From Zeus faber (Eukaryota; Chordata; Actinopteri; Zeiformes; Zeidae), in NCBI GenBank assembly GCA_960531495.1, contig OY482863.1:8105500-8169499 (forward strand): a stretch of 64,000 nucleotides of DNA, read 5' to 3'. The notes beneath the pieces were generated by a model. The model was not told the origin of the DNA. It saw only the letters and a program-made list of their open reading frames with translations, and did no database searches. Within the stretch, counting starts at the first letter, position 1; every line of letters begins with the position of its first letter. Shown here piece by piece: positions 1-12,272 of the stretch. Both the position numbers and the translations under genes were made by a program.

Positions 1-535
1 AGAGGTTAATGTTTTGGATAAGATAAACAAGAAGCTTGTCATGCTTGGTCCGCTCCTCTGTGATATTTCCGAGATCGAAGCCAGACTGGATTTCCTGCAC
101 CGCACGGTCGGCGAGATGCAAATAGACAACGCGGATCTAAAAACTTCCACGAACCAGCGGAGATGGAGGCTGTGAAACAAGAAAATAAAATAATGAAAGA
201 GACTATCCTGGATGTCCAATCCAGAGGTATGCGGCACAACCTCATCTTTTCTGGGTCCCCAGAAAACATGGTGAAAGACTTCCTTCACCCCGCACTGAAA
301 CTCCCCACGGGCACCGTGAAGCAGATCACCTTCTACTGCGTTCACCTACTCGGACACCGCGTGAGGAACTGTCCCCGCTCCGTCATTGCTTAGTTTGAAT
401 GCTTCAAGCACAACGAGCTGGTTAAAAGCCAAGGAAAGGAACCACACTAGGTATGAATGTGCTGAAGGAGAACCGGCAGAAGGGTAAACGGGTATCACAG
501 GTTGTTGATAAACTATTTATAAACGGTCTGTTATT
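1..535 (+). pseudogene. L1 ORF1 remnant (coiled coil plus RRM, transposase_22 type)
   Basis: A frame at 163-393 contains the RRM entry MRHNLIFSGSPE, typical of L1 ORF1 nucleic-acid chaperones, after an E/K-rich stretch typical of the trimeric coiled coil. Downstream in another frame (about 390-535) a basic tail with GMNVLKE and VSQVVDKLFINGLLF matches the usual ORF1 C-terminus. ORF1 protein coats L1 RNA in the family. Here the frame is broken and the 5' part is outside the window. Confidence 0.7.
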
Positions 536-965
536 CTGAGACGCCGCCATCACACCCTGGTTATTCTGATAATTACGATATGCGAGATGTAGAAATCAGC
601 ACCCCATTTTTGTCAGGATTGTAAATATTGCTCACTCTTTCATCATCTCACCTTCCTAATCCCTCCCTCCCTACTTGTCTCATCACTCTCACCCTCTATC
701 CACTATCTCACTATATGTATGTCTGACTCTGCACTCTTCCACGTTTATCTTTGTCTATTTGTCATATGTTTGTGTATATATGTATCCCTACAAACTTCCT
801 GCAATACTAGGACAGTAAAAAGGAATGTTAAGGAGAAAAACTCAGGCTTATCTATGGGAAACATGGGCACAGAAGTATAGCTATTGCCTTGGATGCAGTG
901 CTGCTACATTGGAAAACTACAAATCCACATCCATAACCCCCTTACTAACCTCAGTGACACCCACT

Positions 966-1860
966 ATGTTTGTTTGTTGGAATGTGATAGGTTTGGGCTC
1001 ACCGGCTAAACTTAGCAAAATCCTAAGTCACCTCACCAGGATGAACCTCACCTCACTGCATCCAAGCAGCTCAAACTCAAAGCTAAATGCATTAATCAGA
1101 TGTTTTCTGCAACATATAACTAAAAAAATGGGAGTTTCTATATTGATCAATAAAAGTATCCCATATCCGAATAAAATCACAATATCAGACACAAAGGGTG
1201 TTACATAATTATTAACGAAATTTTAGGAAACGTCAAATTAACCATAGCCAATATTTATCTCCCCAATGAGGACGACCCAAATTTCTAGAATTCTCTGACT
1301 CATTTATTATACTGGGAGAGGACTTTAACACAGTACTTGATCCAAGTTTAGACCATTCACAAACCAGAAATAATCACTGCCCTGGCATTCGTCGGATACC
1401 ATAAAACGATATATGAGTGATCTTGCTCTTTGCCATTGTTTGAAATCTAATTTTCAAAATAATAGAGAATACATATATTATTCACCAACCCACAAAAGTT
1501 TCTCTAGAATTGACTGTTTTTTACAAGTAACTTTGTAATATCCAAAATCAATAATCCTGGAATCCACCCTATTGTAATCTCCGATCACGGGCCGATTAGT
1601 TTGAACCTTATTAATGAAACCAACCAGAACCCTCCTGGCAGGTGGTCATTTAACACCTCACTTTTGACATATAAAGAATTTAACCATATATTTTCCAGAG
1701 AATGGACTTCCTGCATTGAACTGAATGGCTCTCAAGAATTATCACCATCCTTACTCTGGGAAATGACAAAGGCAGTTCTGAGAGGTAGTTTTTACCATTC
1801 TCCACTCACAAGAAAAAAAAAAAGAAAAGAATTCCAAATTAAACTAGAACAACGATTATA
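966..1860 (+). pseudogene. L1 ORF2 endonuclease-domain remnant
   Basis: Begins with FVCWNVIGLGSPAKLSKIL (967 on), matching the APE-type endonuclease start of L1 ORF2 (usual CWNVRGLG with the catalytic Asn). KKMGVSILINKSI (about 1125-1155) and, in other frames, DFNTVLDP-like and SDHGPI-like words follow. Several frameshifts and stops separate them. In intact elements this domain nicks the target at T-rich sites. Confidence 0.7.
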
Positions 1861-2229
1861 AGACTTGCAACAAGCCAACCCACCCACTGAGCAATTCCAA
1901 GCCCAAACGAGACAATTACATCTCAACTTGATAATATCATCGATCAAAAGACACAATACCTCATGCAACAAGAGTGAATTATTTTGAATTCAATGACAAA
2001 TCAGGTAAATTTCTTGCCAATCAATTGAAACGCGATAGAGAAAAAAACACTTATTACAGCCATCAAAGAGCCACAGAGTAGCATAACATAAACCCCACAA
2101 GACATCAATAAAATATTCAGAGGCCTTTATAATAAGCTATCACTCAGATCATGAATCAAATATATCAAACATTAACTCATTCCTTGATGATATCGACCTC
2201 CCTAAACTATCCACAGAGAAGGCTACCAC

Positions 2230-3140
2230 ATTAGATCAACCACTTACTCTAGAAGAACTCAGGAAATCTCTCTTCTCTATGCCCACCAATAAATCACCTG
2301 GATCAGATGGCTACCCAGTGGAATTTTGTAAACACCTCTGGCCACTTATATCCCCATTATTCATCAGAATGGTTACGGCGATTAAGTCAACCTCCACCAC
2401 GCCTCCGCACATAAATACTGCCCTCATTTTGGTTTTGCTCAAACCCAATACGGACCCAACCATCACCTCCAGTTATAGACCCATAAGCCTAATTAATTGC
2501 GACTTAAAGATTATCAGTAAAACACTAACCAACAGAATTGAAAAAGTAATTCCATTTATAATTTACCCAGACCAAGCAGGCTTTGTCAAGGGCAGACACT
2601 CATCCAGTTATATGTGCCTTTTATTCAGTCTGATCAGCATATCTCAAAGAACAACTTAAATACTGTTATTGCTTCTTTAGATGCCGAAAACAGCATTTGA
2701 CAGAGTTATTTGGAGATATCTTTTTTCCACCCTCTACAAATTTGGCTTTGGAGAGTCACTCATTCAATGGATCAGAATTCTGTCCAACACACCATCTGTT
2801 TCTGTCATCACCAATGGTTATACTTCACACCGTCTCACTCTACAACGTGACACAAGACAAGGATGTCTGCTCTCTCGTTTAACATTTGCCATCTTTATTG
2901 AACCCCTAGCTGCGACCATCCTTCAAAACAATAATATTGTTGGCATATAAACCAGAAAATCTGTTCACAAAATCAATTTTTATGCAGTCGATATTTTGTT
3001 GTATTTACGGAACCCAATATCATCCCTACCGGAAGTGTTCAATCTTATATCTAAATTTTCAGCTATCTCAAACTATTTAATAAATTGGACTAAAAACACA
3101 GCCTTCCCACTCAGAGGGTGAGATAGGACCATCACAACGG
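2230..3140 (+). pseudogene. L1 ORF2 reverse transcriptase remnant
   Basis: Open stretches 2279-2659 and 2681-2950 carry RT motifs in order: KSPGSDGYPVEFCK (RT entry), YRPISLINCDLKIISKTL, DQAGFVKGRHSS, FDRVIW, and TRQGCLLS (usual RQGCPLSP). The catalytic YADD box appears as YAVD near 2978, so a catalytic residue is changed. Frameshifts and stops break the domain. This strongly supports the L1 clade. Confidence 0.85.
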
Positions 3141-4200
3141 GCAACATTAGATACCTTGGTATTGATATCTCCACCAATCTGTCAGATGTGTTTACTCTTA
3201 ACTTTATTCCATTGCTCAAATCCATTGAAGAAGACCTTGCTTGATGGAACAACCTACCCATCTCACTAATTGGTAGGATAGCAGCAGTAAAAATGCATTT
3301 ACTACCAAATAAATATATATATATTTTTAATGACACTGGTCCAACCAACAGTTAATCGGTTTAATACTCTAGACTCAATAATCAATAAATGATATTGGAA
3401 ATACAAGAAACCAAGAATAGAAACTGAGCAACACCACAGAAAAACAAAGACTGTGGAGGCCTAGCAGCCCCAAACTTCAAATACTGCTATTTAGCAAACC
3501 ATCTTCAATTTATAATTTAATGGTTTCAACCAGTGTACCAATTGGGCAATGGATGGCGAGACAATGAACAAATATAATGTCAGGATTAACAATATCTAAT
3601 CTCCCATTCCTTACTAAATCAATGAGGAAACATAATTGCTTTTAAAAACCCCATTCATCACAACGACTCTGTCAGCCTGGTGGAGATTCCTCAAACTCAG
3701 TGATCACACTCTATTTCCAAACAAATTTACTCCAATCTGGCACAACCCAGATTTTCTGGTTAAAAATAGACCAATAATCTTCAAGACAAGGACTTACTCA
3801 TCTGAGAGACATTTTTGAAAACAATTCACTTATATCCTTCATAACCTTATGGCATAATATCGTTGCCACAGTTTCCTGCAATTCCTTCAACTAAGGCAGT
3901 CTCTAAAAATTAGAATCAAATTGACAAACAACATCCTAAAATCACCTCCGATGATTGAGCATCAGGTCATTGAAAAAAAGTCCCTTTTCCAGAATATACA
4001 AACTTTTAAAAACAGATAACACTTTATCGTTACCTACCATCGAATAGGGAAAGAGACCTTGCTGTTTCCACCGATATCAACCTGTGGAAGCTTATTTGCA
4101 ACACCTTTCTATGACCTGTAATTCCAAAATGCAACTCATCCAATATAAGATTCTGCACACTCTGAGCTCATATCACCCAACACAAAATGTTCAGAATGGG

Positions 4201-4710
4201 TGTGGGCATCTCTGGCCACATGGTAAGGGTTAAGGCTGGGGGGTGGTAGCTCAGGAGGTAGAGCTGGTCGTCCAGTAATCTAAAGGTTGCTGGTTCGATC
4301 CCAGGCTCCTCCTGCTAGCATGCTGTAGTGTCCTTGAGCAAGACACTTAACCCCTAATTGCTCCCGATGGCTGCGTCCGTCGGTGTTTGAATAATTGTAA
4401 GTCGCTTTGGATAAAAGCGTCTGCTCAATGACTAAATGTTAAGGGAGGGAGACGGAGCCTTTCTTGCTGCGGTGTGCAAACATGGCGAGAGTCTTTATTG
4501 TAACCTCACACAATAAGGTACGCTGGTCACAAGTATAAATAACAAACTGATAATAATTAAAAAAATGCAGTGGATCATAATCATCTCGGGCGCAGGAGGA
4601 GGGGAGTTTCGCTGCTGGGCTGCTGATGAGCCGGTGCACCAATCCCCTCTGTAAGGGAACTGTGCTGTCGTCCGCACCCAGTGCTTATGCACGCCCCCTA
4701 GTCCACCACA
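4201..4710 (-). mobile_element. Solo LTR (Ty3/Gypsy-like), split by a SINE
   Basis: On the minus strand the unit starts TGTGGTGGACTAGGGGGCG and ends GATGCCCACA, with an AATAAA signal inside (about 4498-4503). It is flanked by 5-bp direct repeats ATGGG (4196-4200 and 4711-4715), the target duplication expected for LTR integration. Removing the inner SINE and its repeat leaves about 301 bp. No internal retroelement part is present, so it is a solo LTR. The start resembles the LTRs at 18.5 and 44.0 kb. Confidence 0.7.
4236..4437 (+). mobile_element. tRNA-derived SINE (V-SINE-like)
   Basis: The 5' part has Pol III A-box-like TAGCTCAGGAGG (4248-4259) and B-box GGTTCGATCCC (4293-4303). The centre has TGTCCTTGAGCAAGACACTT and the 3' part GTCGCTTTGGATAAAAGCG, words shared by many fish SINEs. 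It is flanked by direct repeats GTTAAGG (4229-4235 and 4438-4444). The insertion sits in the solo LTR, so it is the youngest of three nested insertions. Confidence 0.85.
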
Positions 4711-5100
4711 ATGGGTTTTGTGGAAAAAGACGTTTGTTCTTCAGAGATGACTACTTTCATGCCATCTGGCTCTGCCCACTTATCCAAACATTCTGGACCA
4801 ACATCACCAAATCGCTATCAACCCCTCTTGGTCACAGCATTCCAGTCTCCCCGTCTGTATGTTTCCTCGGTGACCTCTCCTCAGTTGACCCACCACTGAA
4901 TCACCAACAACCCATTTTGATCGCCTTACAATTGCCAAGAAAATAATATTTTCTCAATTGGAAAAACAAAGATAATCTCACCACATCCCAATGGTTCCAT
5001 TTATTAATAGAACTCATCTCAATGGAAAAACTATTGGCAATATCCAAATATGAGATTGATTCAATTAATGAAATATGGGATACTTTTATCACTGACATAA
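4711..5100 (+). pseudogene. L1 ORF2 C-terminal remnant
   Basis: After the LTR insertion, the frame resumes with NGFCGKRRLFFRDDYFHAIWLCPLIQTFW, of which the HAIWLCP...FW part matches the Cys/His region ending L1 ORF2. It continues, in another frame, to a stop at about 5100. The join with 4190-4200 explains the target duplication described for the LTR. Confidence 0.65.
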
Positions 5101-5460
5101 CTCAATCCTTCAATACTTGAGTCTTCCTGAGTCGGGGCAATGTCATGGTGTTTTCAGAGAGACCAGGGGGTCCCCGTTGTCTCTCTGCGGGCTCTAGGGT
5201 TTGCGGGATGGGTGGGGTACGAGCTATGTAGGTGGGGATGTGGAGGGTGGCTGCGATTTTGCCTGTCACACTCCTGCCCCAATGTGCTTCTCGTCCATCT
5301 CGAAATTTTATACCACTTATATTAGCTAAGAACACATACACTGGCACACAAATCTTACTTTGAACAACGCTCCGGTGGGTTGCAGACTAACTCTGTCCGA
5401 GATGCAATGGCATACAAATACTCTGTGTTGTATGCCCAGCATGCTGACAGCACAGGTAAA

Positions 5461-5735
5461 GAAAAAAAAAGATAGATGGACTCATAGATAGATGCATAGA
5501 TTGATACATACATACAAACAGTCCAAACAGCTGGCAGCCGGCTGCCAGCCTGATATTTCCACTCAGATAAGCAGGGACCTGTCAGTAGTTTGTCAAGGAC
5601 CAGCTGGCCATTCTAGGCGGCTGCATCTGTACATACATACATATTTACAGTACATACATGCATACATACATACATACAGTACAGCACATACAGTACATAA
5701 ATGCATACATACAATACATACATAGATGGATGGAT
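5461..5735 (+). repeat. GATA/TACA simple repeats with unique spacer
   Basis: An A-run (5461-5470) is followed by degenerate GATA/GATG units. Then comes a non-repeat spacer (about 5520-5625) with the self-complementary word CTGGCAGCCGGCTGCCAG (5530-5547). A degenerate (TACA)n array follows at 5630-5728. It may have grown from the LINE's poly(A) tail. Confidence 0.7.
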
Positions 5736-6205
5736 GACATCAACATAACAAGACTGCGTGGAACCAGTTTAATCCAGTTTTCTGTTGCACAGTTTGAGCT
5801 ACGGCAACGTTAGAGCTCGGCTATGGAATGTATTAAAGTCCCAGAAATTCCTCACTGCAGTCACAGCATTGCGCTTTACGCACTTCTGCGTGCCGCTCTC
5901 TGTGAACATGGCATGGGGGCTTTGACGCTAAATGGCCCTGAAATCCTCTCCTCGAATGCTAAATCCTGTTACGCGTAAAGCTCTGATAACATTGTGCCCC
6001 ACACCATAAACGCAGAGCGTAACACTTCGACAGTTCTGCCCCTCTGCGCACAGCAGCCTAAGGAGCGCCCTTTGTCCCAGGCTAAGGTTTGGGGAGAGAT
6101 GGGGCGGGGGGCTTAAACAACAGCGGAGGTCTCTCCTTCCTGTTTGCCCACACCCCAAGGGAACACCATCCTGCCTGCCAGGTCTGACTACCTGCTGTGA
6201 CGTAT
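5736..6205. other. Unannotated intergenic stretch
   Basis: No gene or repeat recognised. Moderate GC. It contains no long ORF with known motifs. It ends at the left end of the Tc1 relic. Confidence 0.5.
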
Positions 6206-6513
6206 TACCTTCCGTGAAATATTGGCACCCTTGCATTTTTTCAAATAACACACCATTTCTTCAAAAGTCTTGTGAAGATAAAACATCTTTTGGCGTCCAC
6301 ATATGGTTTACAGAGGAACAAAACGAAAGAAGCTGAATCCTAGCTCATTCCACAAGTTGCACGAAACAATTGGATTTCAAGCAGGTGATTTACCTTGAAC
6401 TCGCCTGTGGTGAGTCACAGGCGCCTGCAATCTAATTGTCAGTCATTCAACCAGTTTAAATGGAGCAAAGTAGTCATTCTGTTGTTTTACATCCCTCCAT
6501 GTACCACACTGTA

Positions 6514-7110
6514 CAGTGGCCCGGAGAGCTCAACGCACCGCAACTTAAGAAAACACATGCAAACGGACAAATCACAACCAAATTAAGAAAACATCTTCAC
6601 CAATATGACATATAGATAAGCATTTAGAAATTGCGCCAACGTGTCGCTGCCGACGACCGTGAGGACATACAGACCTGTCGAACGAACTGCATACCAAAAG
6701 GCTTTGCAAATACGAAAAACACAACCACATTAACAGAATACAGAAATACATGACTAAATATATTCTTATATATAATTTCAGACACAAAATAATTTAGTTT
6801 AATATATTTTATTGCAGATAAATCAGTGCGCTTTCTGTGAATGCGTTTGATTTTTCTGTTAACGAATTTGTGGTTTCTGTTAATACGTTTGAGTTTTCTG
6901 TTAATGCGTTTGTGTTTTCTGTTAATGCAGTCATGTTTTTTGTATTTGCAAATCGTTTTGGTATGGAGTTCGTTCGACACGTCTGGATTTGCAGCGCGTT
7001 TTCTAAATGCTGCACATGTGTTGGTGAAGATGTTTTCTTTATTTGCCTGTGTTTTCTCTATTTGCATGTGTTTTCTTAAATTGCAGTGTGTTGAGCTCTC
7101 AGGGCCACTG
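6514..7110. mobile_element. Non-autonomous MITE-like element nested in Tc1
   Basis: Ends are inverted copies: CAGTGGCCCGGAGAGCTCAA at 6514 and TTGAGCTCTCAGGGCCACTG ending 7110. TA occurs on both sides. Both arms extend inward over more than 150 bp of diverged inverted sequence (AAAACACATGCAAA-type words). The right arm holds a short tandem array of TTTTCTGTTAATGCGTTTG-like units (about 6835-6935), with counterparts in the left arm. No transposase is seen. TA flanks suggest mobilisation by a Tc1/mariner-class enzyme. Confidence 0.75.
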
Positions 7111-7128
7111 TAACACTGAGCACGGAGA

Positions 7129-7272
7129 AAAGAAATAGAAGCAGAGAATTGTCTGAGGAGGTCAGACAGAAGATCGTAGCCGAGCATGGACCATCTCAAG
7201 GCTCCAAGTCCATCTCCAGAGACCTCGATGTTCCTGTGTCCACCGTTGCACGATGTTATCAAGAAGTTTAAG
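7129..7272 (+). pseudogene. Tc1 transposase N-terminal helix-turn-helix remnant
   Basis: Translates through RELSEEVRQKIVAEHG, SKSISRDLDVPVSTVARCY, the paired-type HTH that binds the transposon ends in Tc1 transposases. It stops soon after; the downstream DNA (7290-7560) keeps scattered Tc1-like words in different frames. Catalytic DDE parts are missing or unreadable. Confidence 0.75.
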
Positions 7273-7858
7273 GCCCGTGACACCGTACCAACCTCCCTGG
7301 GTGAGGACGCACTAGAATAGTCGATCGCAGCAAAGGACTGTTGAAATGGTGGAGAAGAGGAGCTCTGACAAATGCAGGACACGTTCAAGCTGACCGTTTC
7401 AACTCGCACGGTCCGTCACGACTCAATATAAGCGTTCTACGGCAGGAGACCCAGGAGGACGCCGCTGCTGAGCTAGGGACACAAGAAAGCCCGGCTGGAG
7501 TTTGCCAAAACACACCTGAACAAGCCAAAATCCTGCAAAAGAGGAGTGGGCCAAACTGCCAGTGGAGAGGTGATGCAAGCTCATTGAAGTCTAAAGGAAG
7601 CGCTTGACAGCAGTTATTTTCTCCAAAGGCTGTGCTACCAAATATTAAATCTAGGGTGTCAATTTGTCAACACCATTTCTGTTTATTTTATGATTTTAAA
7701 GGATATGTTAAGTTCTGAATCAAAAACAAAGTTTCCGCACAATTTGAAATTAAGAATTGTGGAGATCAAATACTTTTGTAAATTTCAACTTTAGAGGCAA
7801 TTGTGAGTTTTCGTTTTTTTTATGTGCAAGGGTGCCAATATTTTCGGCCGCGACTGTA

Positions 7859-9549
7859 TCGGCCTACTCTCTGTGATGGCACCAATAGGCTACATCAATA
7901 TAAGTTTTGTTCGAACAAATAGCCAGAGCACTGCGCCTAGGTACCAAATCCAGATCAGGAGCAAATGCCTTGGTCAGGTGGCATCGGCAGGAGCGTCTAA
8001 CCCCGACATGCATGTCTCTTCGGTGGGAGGAAATCCACTTTAACATGGGGAGATGATGCAAATGCGAAAAGGCCCGAGTCGAGTTCAAACGCATCCCATC
8101 TCTGTCTGGCAACCCAGACGAGCCAAGTGCCCGTCTGTTTCAATCTCAAACAGCAAATAATCAGTCTGAGAGAACCACGGAAAGAGAGGTACTCAATCAG
8201 GACAATGCATTTATCCCTGTGCCTGTGAAAAAAATATATTTTTGAAGTTCTTGGAGAATACATCCATTGAAAGAACAAACTGGGTGTGGGATGGGTGTTG
8301 GTTTTAGTGCTTATGTTCCACTGCTCTGATTATCTGGATTGACTGAGGCTACTCATTGGTATACCTGAACCTGAATTTGGAAGCCGTGGATAATCAACGA
8401 GATTTAAATGTCATCAACAAAGAGCTTGCATATCGAAGGGAAATGCGAAGGAAGTAAAAAAAAAAAAATCAGTTTGTGTGATGCAATAAAAGACAATTGA
8501 TCGGACTATGATAACCAGACTAAGCGGTTCTCTGTGATAGAGCGCTGCGCATCGTGCTTCCGCGGCATCGCCATCTCGTAGCCTCGCGGGTCCGCATAGC
8601 GTGTGTGCGGCAACATCATTGACTCCGCTCAATCAGATTCGAGTGGGAAGCCGGCCGGCTGCAGGAGCACTGCAGCGGCTGGAATAAACAACAAAAGAAA
8701 AATGGAAGCAACTCATCTGAAAATAGCTCCGAATGCACCACGGCACATTACGGCGACTTATTGAGATGCCATTTCCGTCTTCCGGAGTCCTACCGGGTGA
8801 TTACAACGGGAGCGGGAGGGGTGGAATAAAAGAAACGCACGGCCGGCTGCACTGCTGGCTTCTGATGACTCAATTGGGGGCTATAAAGGAGTCCTCGCTT
8901 AAAGATGCTGTGTTGTGCCCTGCACTGTGCATTACATCGGCTCTGAGGCGGCTGCGGGGCGGGGCGGGTTGGGGGGGGGGGGGGGTGAAATATGCTCTCC
9001 TCTGAAGGTAATGTGGCCCGTCTCTGTCCGAGCCGTGATAAATGCATCGTTTGCACACGCACACACACACATGCACACACACACGCATCGCTATTTACCA
9101 TCCATCCGAGCCGCGATGATGTGGTTTGTGTTATTTAAGAGGTTACAGCCGTGTCGATAATATTGCCCCTCTTGTCTACCTGCCAAAAAGGACTGAAGAG
9201 GGTAGAGAGGGGGGAGAAAATGAGGGCGAAGACAATTATGCATTGGTTTGGCGTGACAGTTTTTTGTTCTCTTATCAATGGAACTCAAGCAAGTCTTTGT
9301 CGTGGGCTGGATTCACGCTCAGCAGAGCGCTGTCGCTCAAATCAGAACACTAATTGTAGTAATCTAGCCCGCATGTCAAAACATTGTGGAATAACCTCAT
9401 TACTCCTCATAGCTTTTTATCATTTACGATGGGAAACAGTCAGTGGTCTCGAGGTTCATGAGGCCCGTATGGATAATCTCCCGGGCGTAGAGAGGGGCGG
9501 AGAGTTGTTTTGACATCCAGCGCTCATTCAGCCTGATAATTCCTTGTTA
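7859..9549. other. Intergenic; candidate conserved blocks, G-run and CA repeat
   Basis: No coding motif found. A run of 15 G lies at 8971-8985, next to a GGGGCGGGGCGGG stretch. A short CA repeat lies at 9057-9086. The GC-balanced stretch 8640-8960 and the 9220-9450 stretch lack repeats and read like unique DNA. Function not known. Confidence 0.4.
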
Positions 9550-9554
9550 ACATC

Positions 9555-9833
9555 TGTGGTGTGGGGATGGTGTGGTTTGAGCTGCCACACCTGTCCTGGG
9601 TCTAGGTATTTGGGCCCAGGATCAGTGTGGCTGTATATCTGTTGATTGCTCTAGTGAGCAACAGGTAAAACCCCCATCCCCACACACACACATATTACTG
9701 AGAGGAGTCCTTGTCGTGACATGAGTCCATCTGCTCCGGAGCTTGTTCCATCAAGCCCCCTCTTCACAATAAACTTGTGTTTCTCAACCCCATCGTCTGT
9801 GTCTCTGTGCCGGAGGGCTCTGAAACTGCCAGA
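9555..9833 (+). mobile_element. LTR-like solo unit
   Basis: Begins TGTGGTGTGGGG and contains AATAAA (9768-9773) followed by a TGTGTTTCTCAACCCCATCG-type R/U5-like tail. ACATC occurs on both sides (9550-9554 and 9834-9838), consistent with a 5-bp target duplication. The right terminus does not end cleanly in CA, so the boundary is uncertain. No internal retroelement sequence is attached. Confidence 0.5.
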
Positions 9834-9838
9834 ACATC

Positions 9839-12272
9839 CACTTTACCTCCACTGAATAATACTGTAATAGCTATGTAAACAGCTAAACCTCATGAACCCC
9901 GCTGCCTAGAGGGGGCAATGAAAGACGGTTAATTCCAGAGTAAAGGCATTAGACTTAAGGCACCCAGGGACTATGGAGAAGGCTCTTTTTATTACAGTAG
10001 TTTCCACTTGTTCCCATCATTTAAGATAACCAGGGTTTACGTTGGCGTCTCAGTTTTCCCTATAATCCCGGAGGCTTCAGCCCCAAATGAAGTACTTTCC
10101 CGCAGCGGATTGGGAGGAAGTAGGTGTAGGATGCTGGTGTGAGGTGTCATATCAAAGAAATGCCAAACAATCTCTTAAAAGATTTTCTTATTCTCGCGTT
10201 CCAGACTATGAGACTTCAACAAAACGCCTTTGATCAGAGCCAAAGCAGCGGCTGTGAAGCTCATGGAATGGGTACGCATGCTGCAAGGCAATCCAAACCT
10301 ATCCGCATTATAACTTCAATTTATAGCTGCTACAATGGAATAGGACTAGCACGTCTTACACGGTGGCTGGCCCTAAGCAATGTAAGCGAATCAAGTGGGC
10401 ATCAGGGCTAAGAGTTGAGCGTTAAAGCGAACATAAGCATGTTGTTTATTTCCTTTAAAGTGGTAATCCGTATTTTTTTTAAATCAAATGTTTGATTCTC
10501 CTTTTTGCTGTCACTTCATATGAAACATCCATTTGATTTGTTTAGGTTATGTACAGTATATACTCCTCTACGTGGTGTTTAGTGGCAGAAAGGGTCCTCC
10601 TTTCGAGGAAAGAATGCCCTGATCGGGCAGGGGCACGAAATGGCAGCCGCGTGAATTTGATAAAGCAGCGTAGCAGAGGTATTACGATTCACCAATACGA
10701 ACCGGAAACCGGTTTAAACGTTAAAGACGCAACTACATCCATATGCGTTCCCCTGGATCGATCTAAATGTACCATGAACCGGCCGATGGCCTGATTGGCT
10801 GAAGCTTTGCTGCAAATTCTACTTTCGTATCAACTAAGCCGCTGTGGAAGACTCAGTGATCTAACGTTACAGGTCATGTTACTTTCACGCCGTTGAAGCG
10901 ACAATCCAACACTTCAGAGACCCTCGCGCTCCCTGTCCGACTCCGTCTCCCCACACTCACCCCCAAACCAGGGCACGCACGCACACTCCCTCTCGCGAGA
11001 CTTGTGAACCGCCCGCAGTAACCGACGCATCCAGGGTCATAACAATATTATATTATATATTACTATATCAGAATTACAATATATTATATATTATTATATC
11101 TCAATTCCATAAAGTAACAAAAACACTTGGGATACCCTGGTCTGTTATGAAATACTTCTACTTGAAGGTAAGCAATGCCACTTTTATAATTAGAATCTGT
11201 TTTTTTTCACCAGGCACATTTACATTATTATACTACGAATTTCTTATAGTGAGGTTTGGTGAACTTCAGTACAAACAATAAGCATTAGAACAAAAAAAGC
11301 TTAACAGTCTGGAAAAAAGGAGAATAAAAATAATGATAAATATATATATATATATATATATAATATCTATAATAATATTATATATATAATTTGTATATAT
11401 ATAACTTGCCAAGAATACAAAAAAGGAAATCGTCAGATATTTAAGATATACTTTTATAGAATTGGCTTATTTTAATTTGAAATGAAAAATGAATGTCTAC
11501 ATAAAACAAATGTTAAGAACTGTATCAGATCGTATCACATCGAACCGCATCGCACCGAATCATTCCGTATGTACGTATCGTCCCTGAATCATATCGTAGC
11601 CCATGTATCTAGATACATATTGGATCGTCTTATAAGGGAGAAATGCAACCTCTCCAAGCGTAGCTAGTTACAGTCAATAAACTGTAACTACCTTTTTTTT
11701 CATTCTGAAAGCTAATTAGTAAAAAGCAAGCATAATTAGTTGTATTCACAGCATTGTTCTAGACTTATTGGAGTTTCCAAATGTAGATTACCTTAATCCA
11801 TAATATCTAATGTGTACTTCCTCATCACATATACTATACAACGTGTGTGTTAATGCTGATATAATATTCTTACGGAAGGAAATGTGCTGGAAATGTGCTG
11901 CAAAATTTCACATTAAATGAATACAGGTGTGTCTAACATAATATAACGGTGGCTATTAAAAATGCTCAAACTTCTCTTTCTTTATGCTTAAATCCTAATT
12001 TATTCTACACTGTCTAAAAAGTTATAGTTGTTTAATTTGTTTACAGCAGATTCTGGACACCAAGTGAAAACATTAATCTGGCTCCAAACCATCGACTGTG
12101 AGAGTCTCATAAAGGGTGATTTTATCCGATGATTAAACAATTTTGAAGCGCTAACAAAAACAATGTCTAAATCCAGTTCATTAGGCTGTTTTTGGCTGGA
12201 TGGAGATACTACGTGTGGTATGCATCGGGACAGGCCTAGATTTTGAACTTCACCAGGGTCAAATTAGAGACC
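9839..12272. other. Intergenic, AT-rich in part, no gene seen
   Basis: No recognised ORF. AT-rich repeats lie at 11041-11102 and 11341-11402, the latter able to fold on itself. The 10920-11030 stretch is pyrimidine- and CG-richer. A run of related ATCGNATC words lies at 11527-11570. Nothing else supported. Confidence 0.5.

Larger units (their letters stand above)
1..5300 (+). mobile_element. L1-clade LINE, decayed, nested insertions inside
   Basis: The window opens inside an L1-type non-LTR retrotransposon running left to right. ORF1 remains lie in 1-535, endonuclease-like and reverse-transcriptase-like parts of ORF2 in about 966-4200, and the ORF2 C-terminal part resumes at 4711-5100 after an inserted LTR. 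Many stops and frameshifts interrupt both ORFs. The exact 3' end is unclear: coding similarity stops near 5100, and an A-rich run follows at 5460-5470. Type: L1/Swimmer-like fish L1, judged by protein motifs only. The copy is dead and clearly old. Confidence 0.85.
6208..7856 (+). mobile_element. Tc1-like DNA transposon relic
   Basis: The right end (7830-7856) reads GGGTGCCAATATTTTCGGCC then GCGACTG before TA. The left end (6208-6240) is a degraded inverted match with AAATATTGGCACCCTTGCA. TA dinucleotides flank both ends (6206-6207, 7857-7858), as expected for Tc1/mariner. Without the nested element it is about 1.05 kb, shorter than a full Tc1 (about 1.6 kb), so it is internally deleted. Confidence 0.75.

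Noticed and set aside
4236-4310. tRNA-like sequence with A and B boxes
   Set aside because: No full cloverleaf is apparent; it is the head of a SINE with tail and target duplication, not a tRNA gene.
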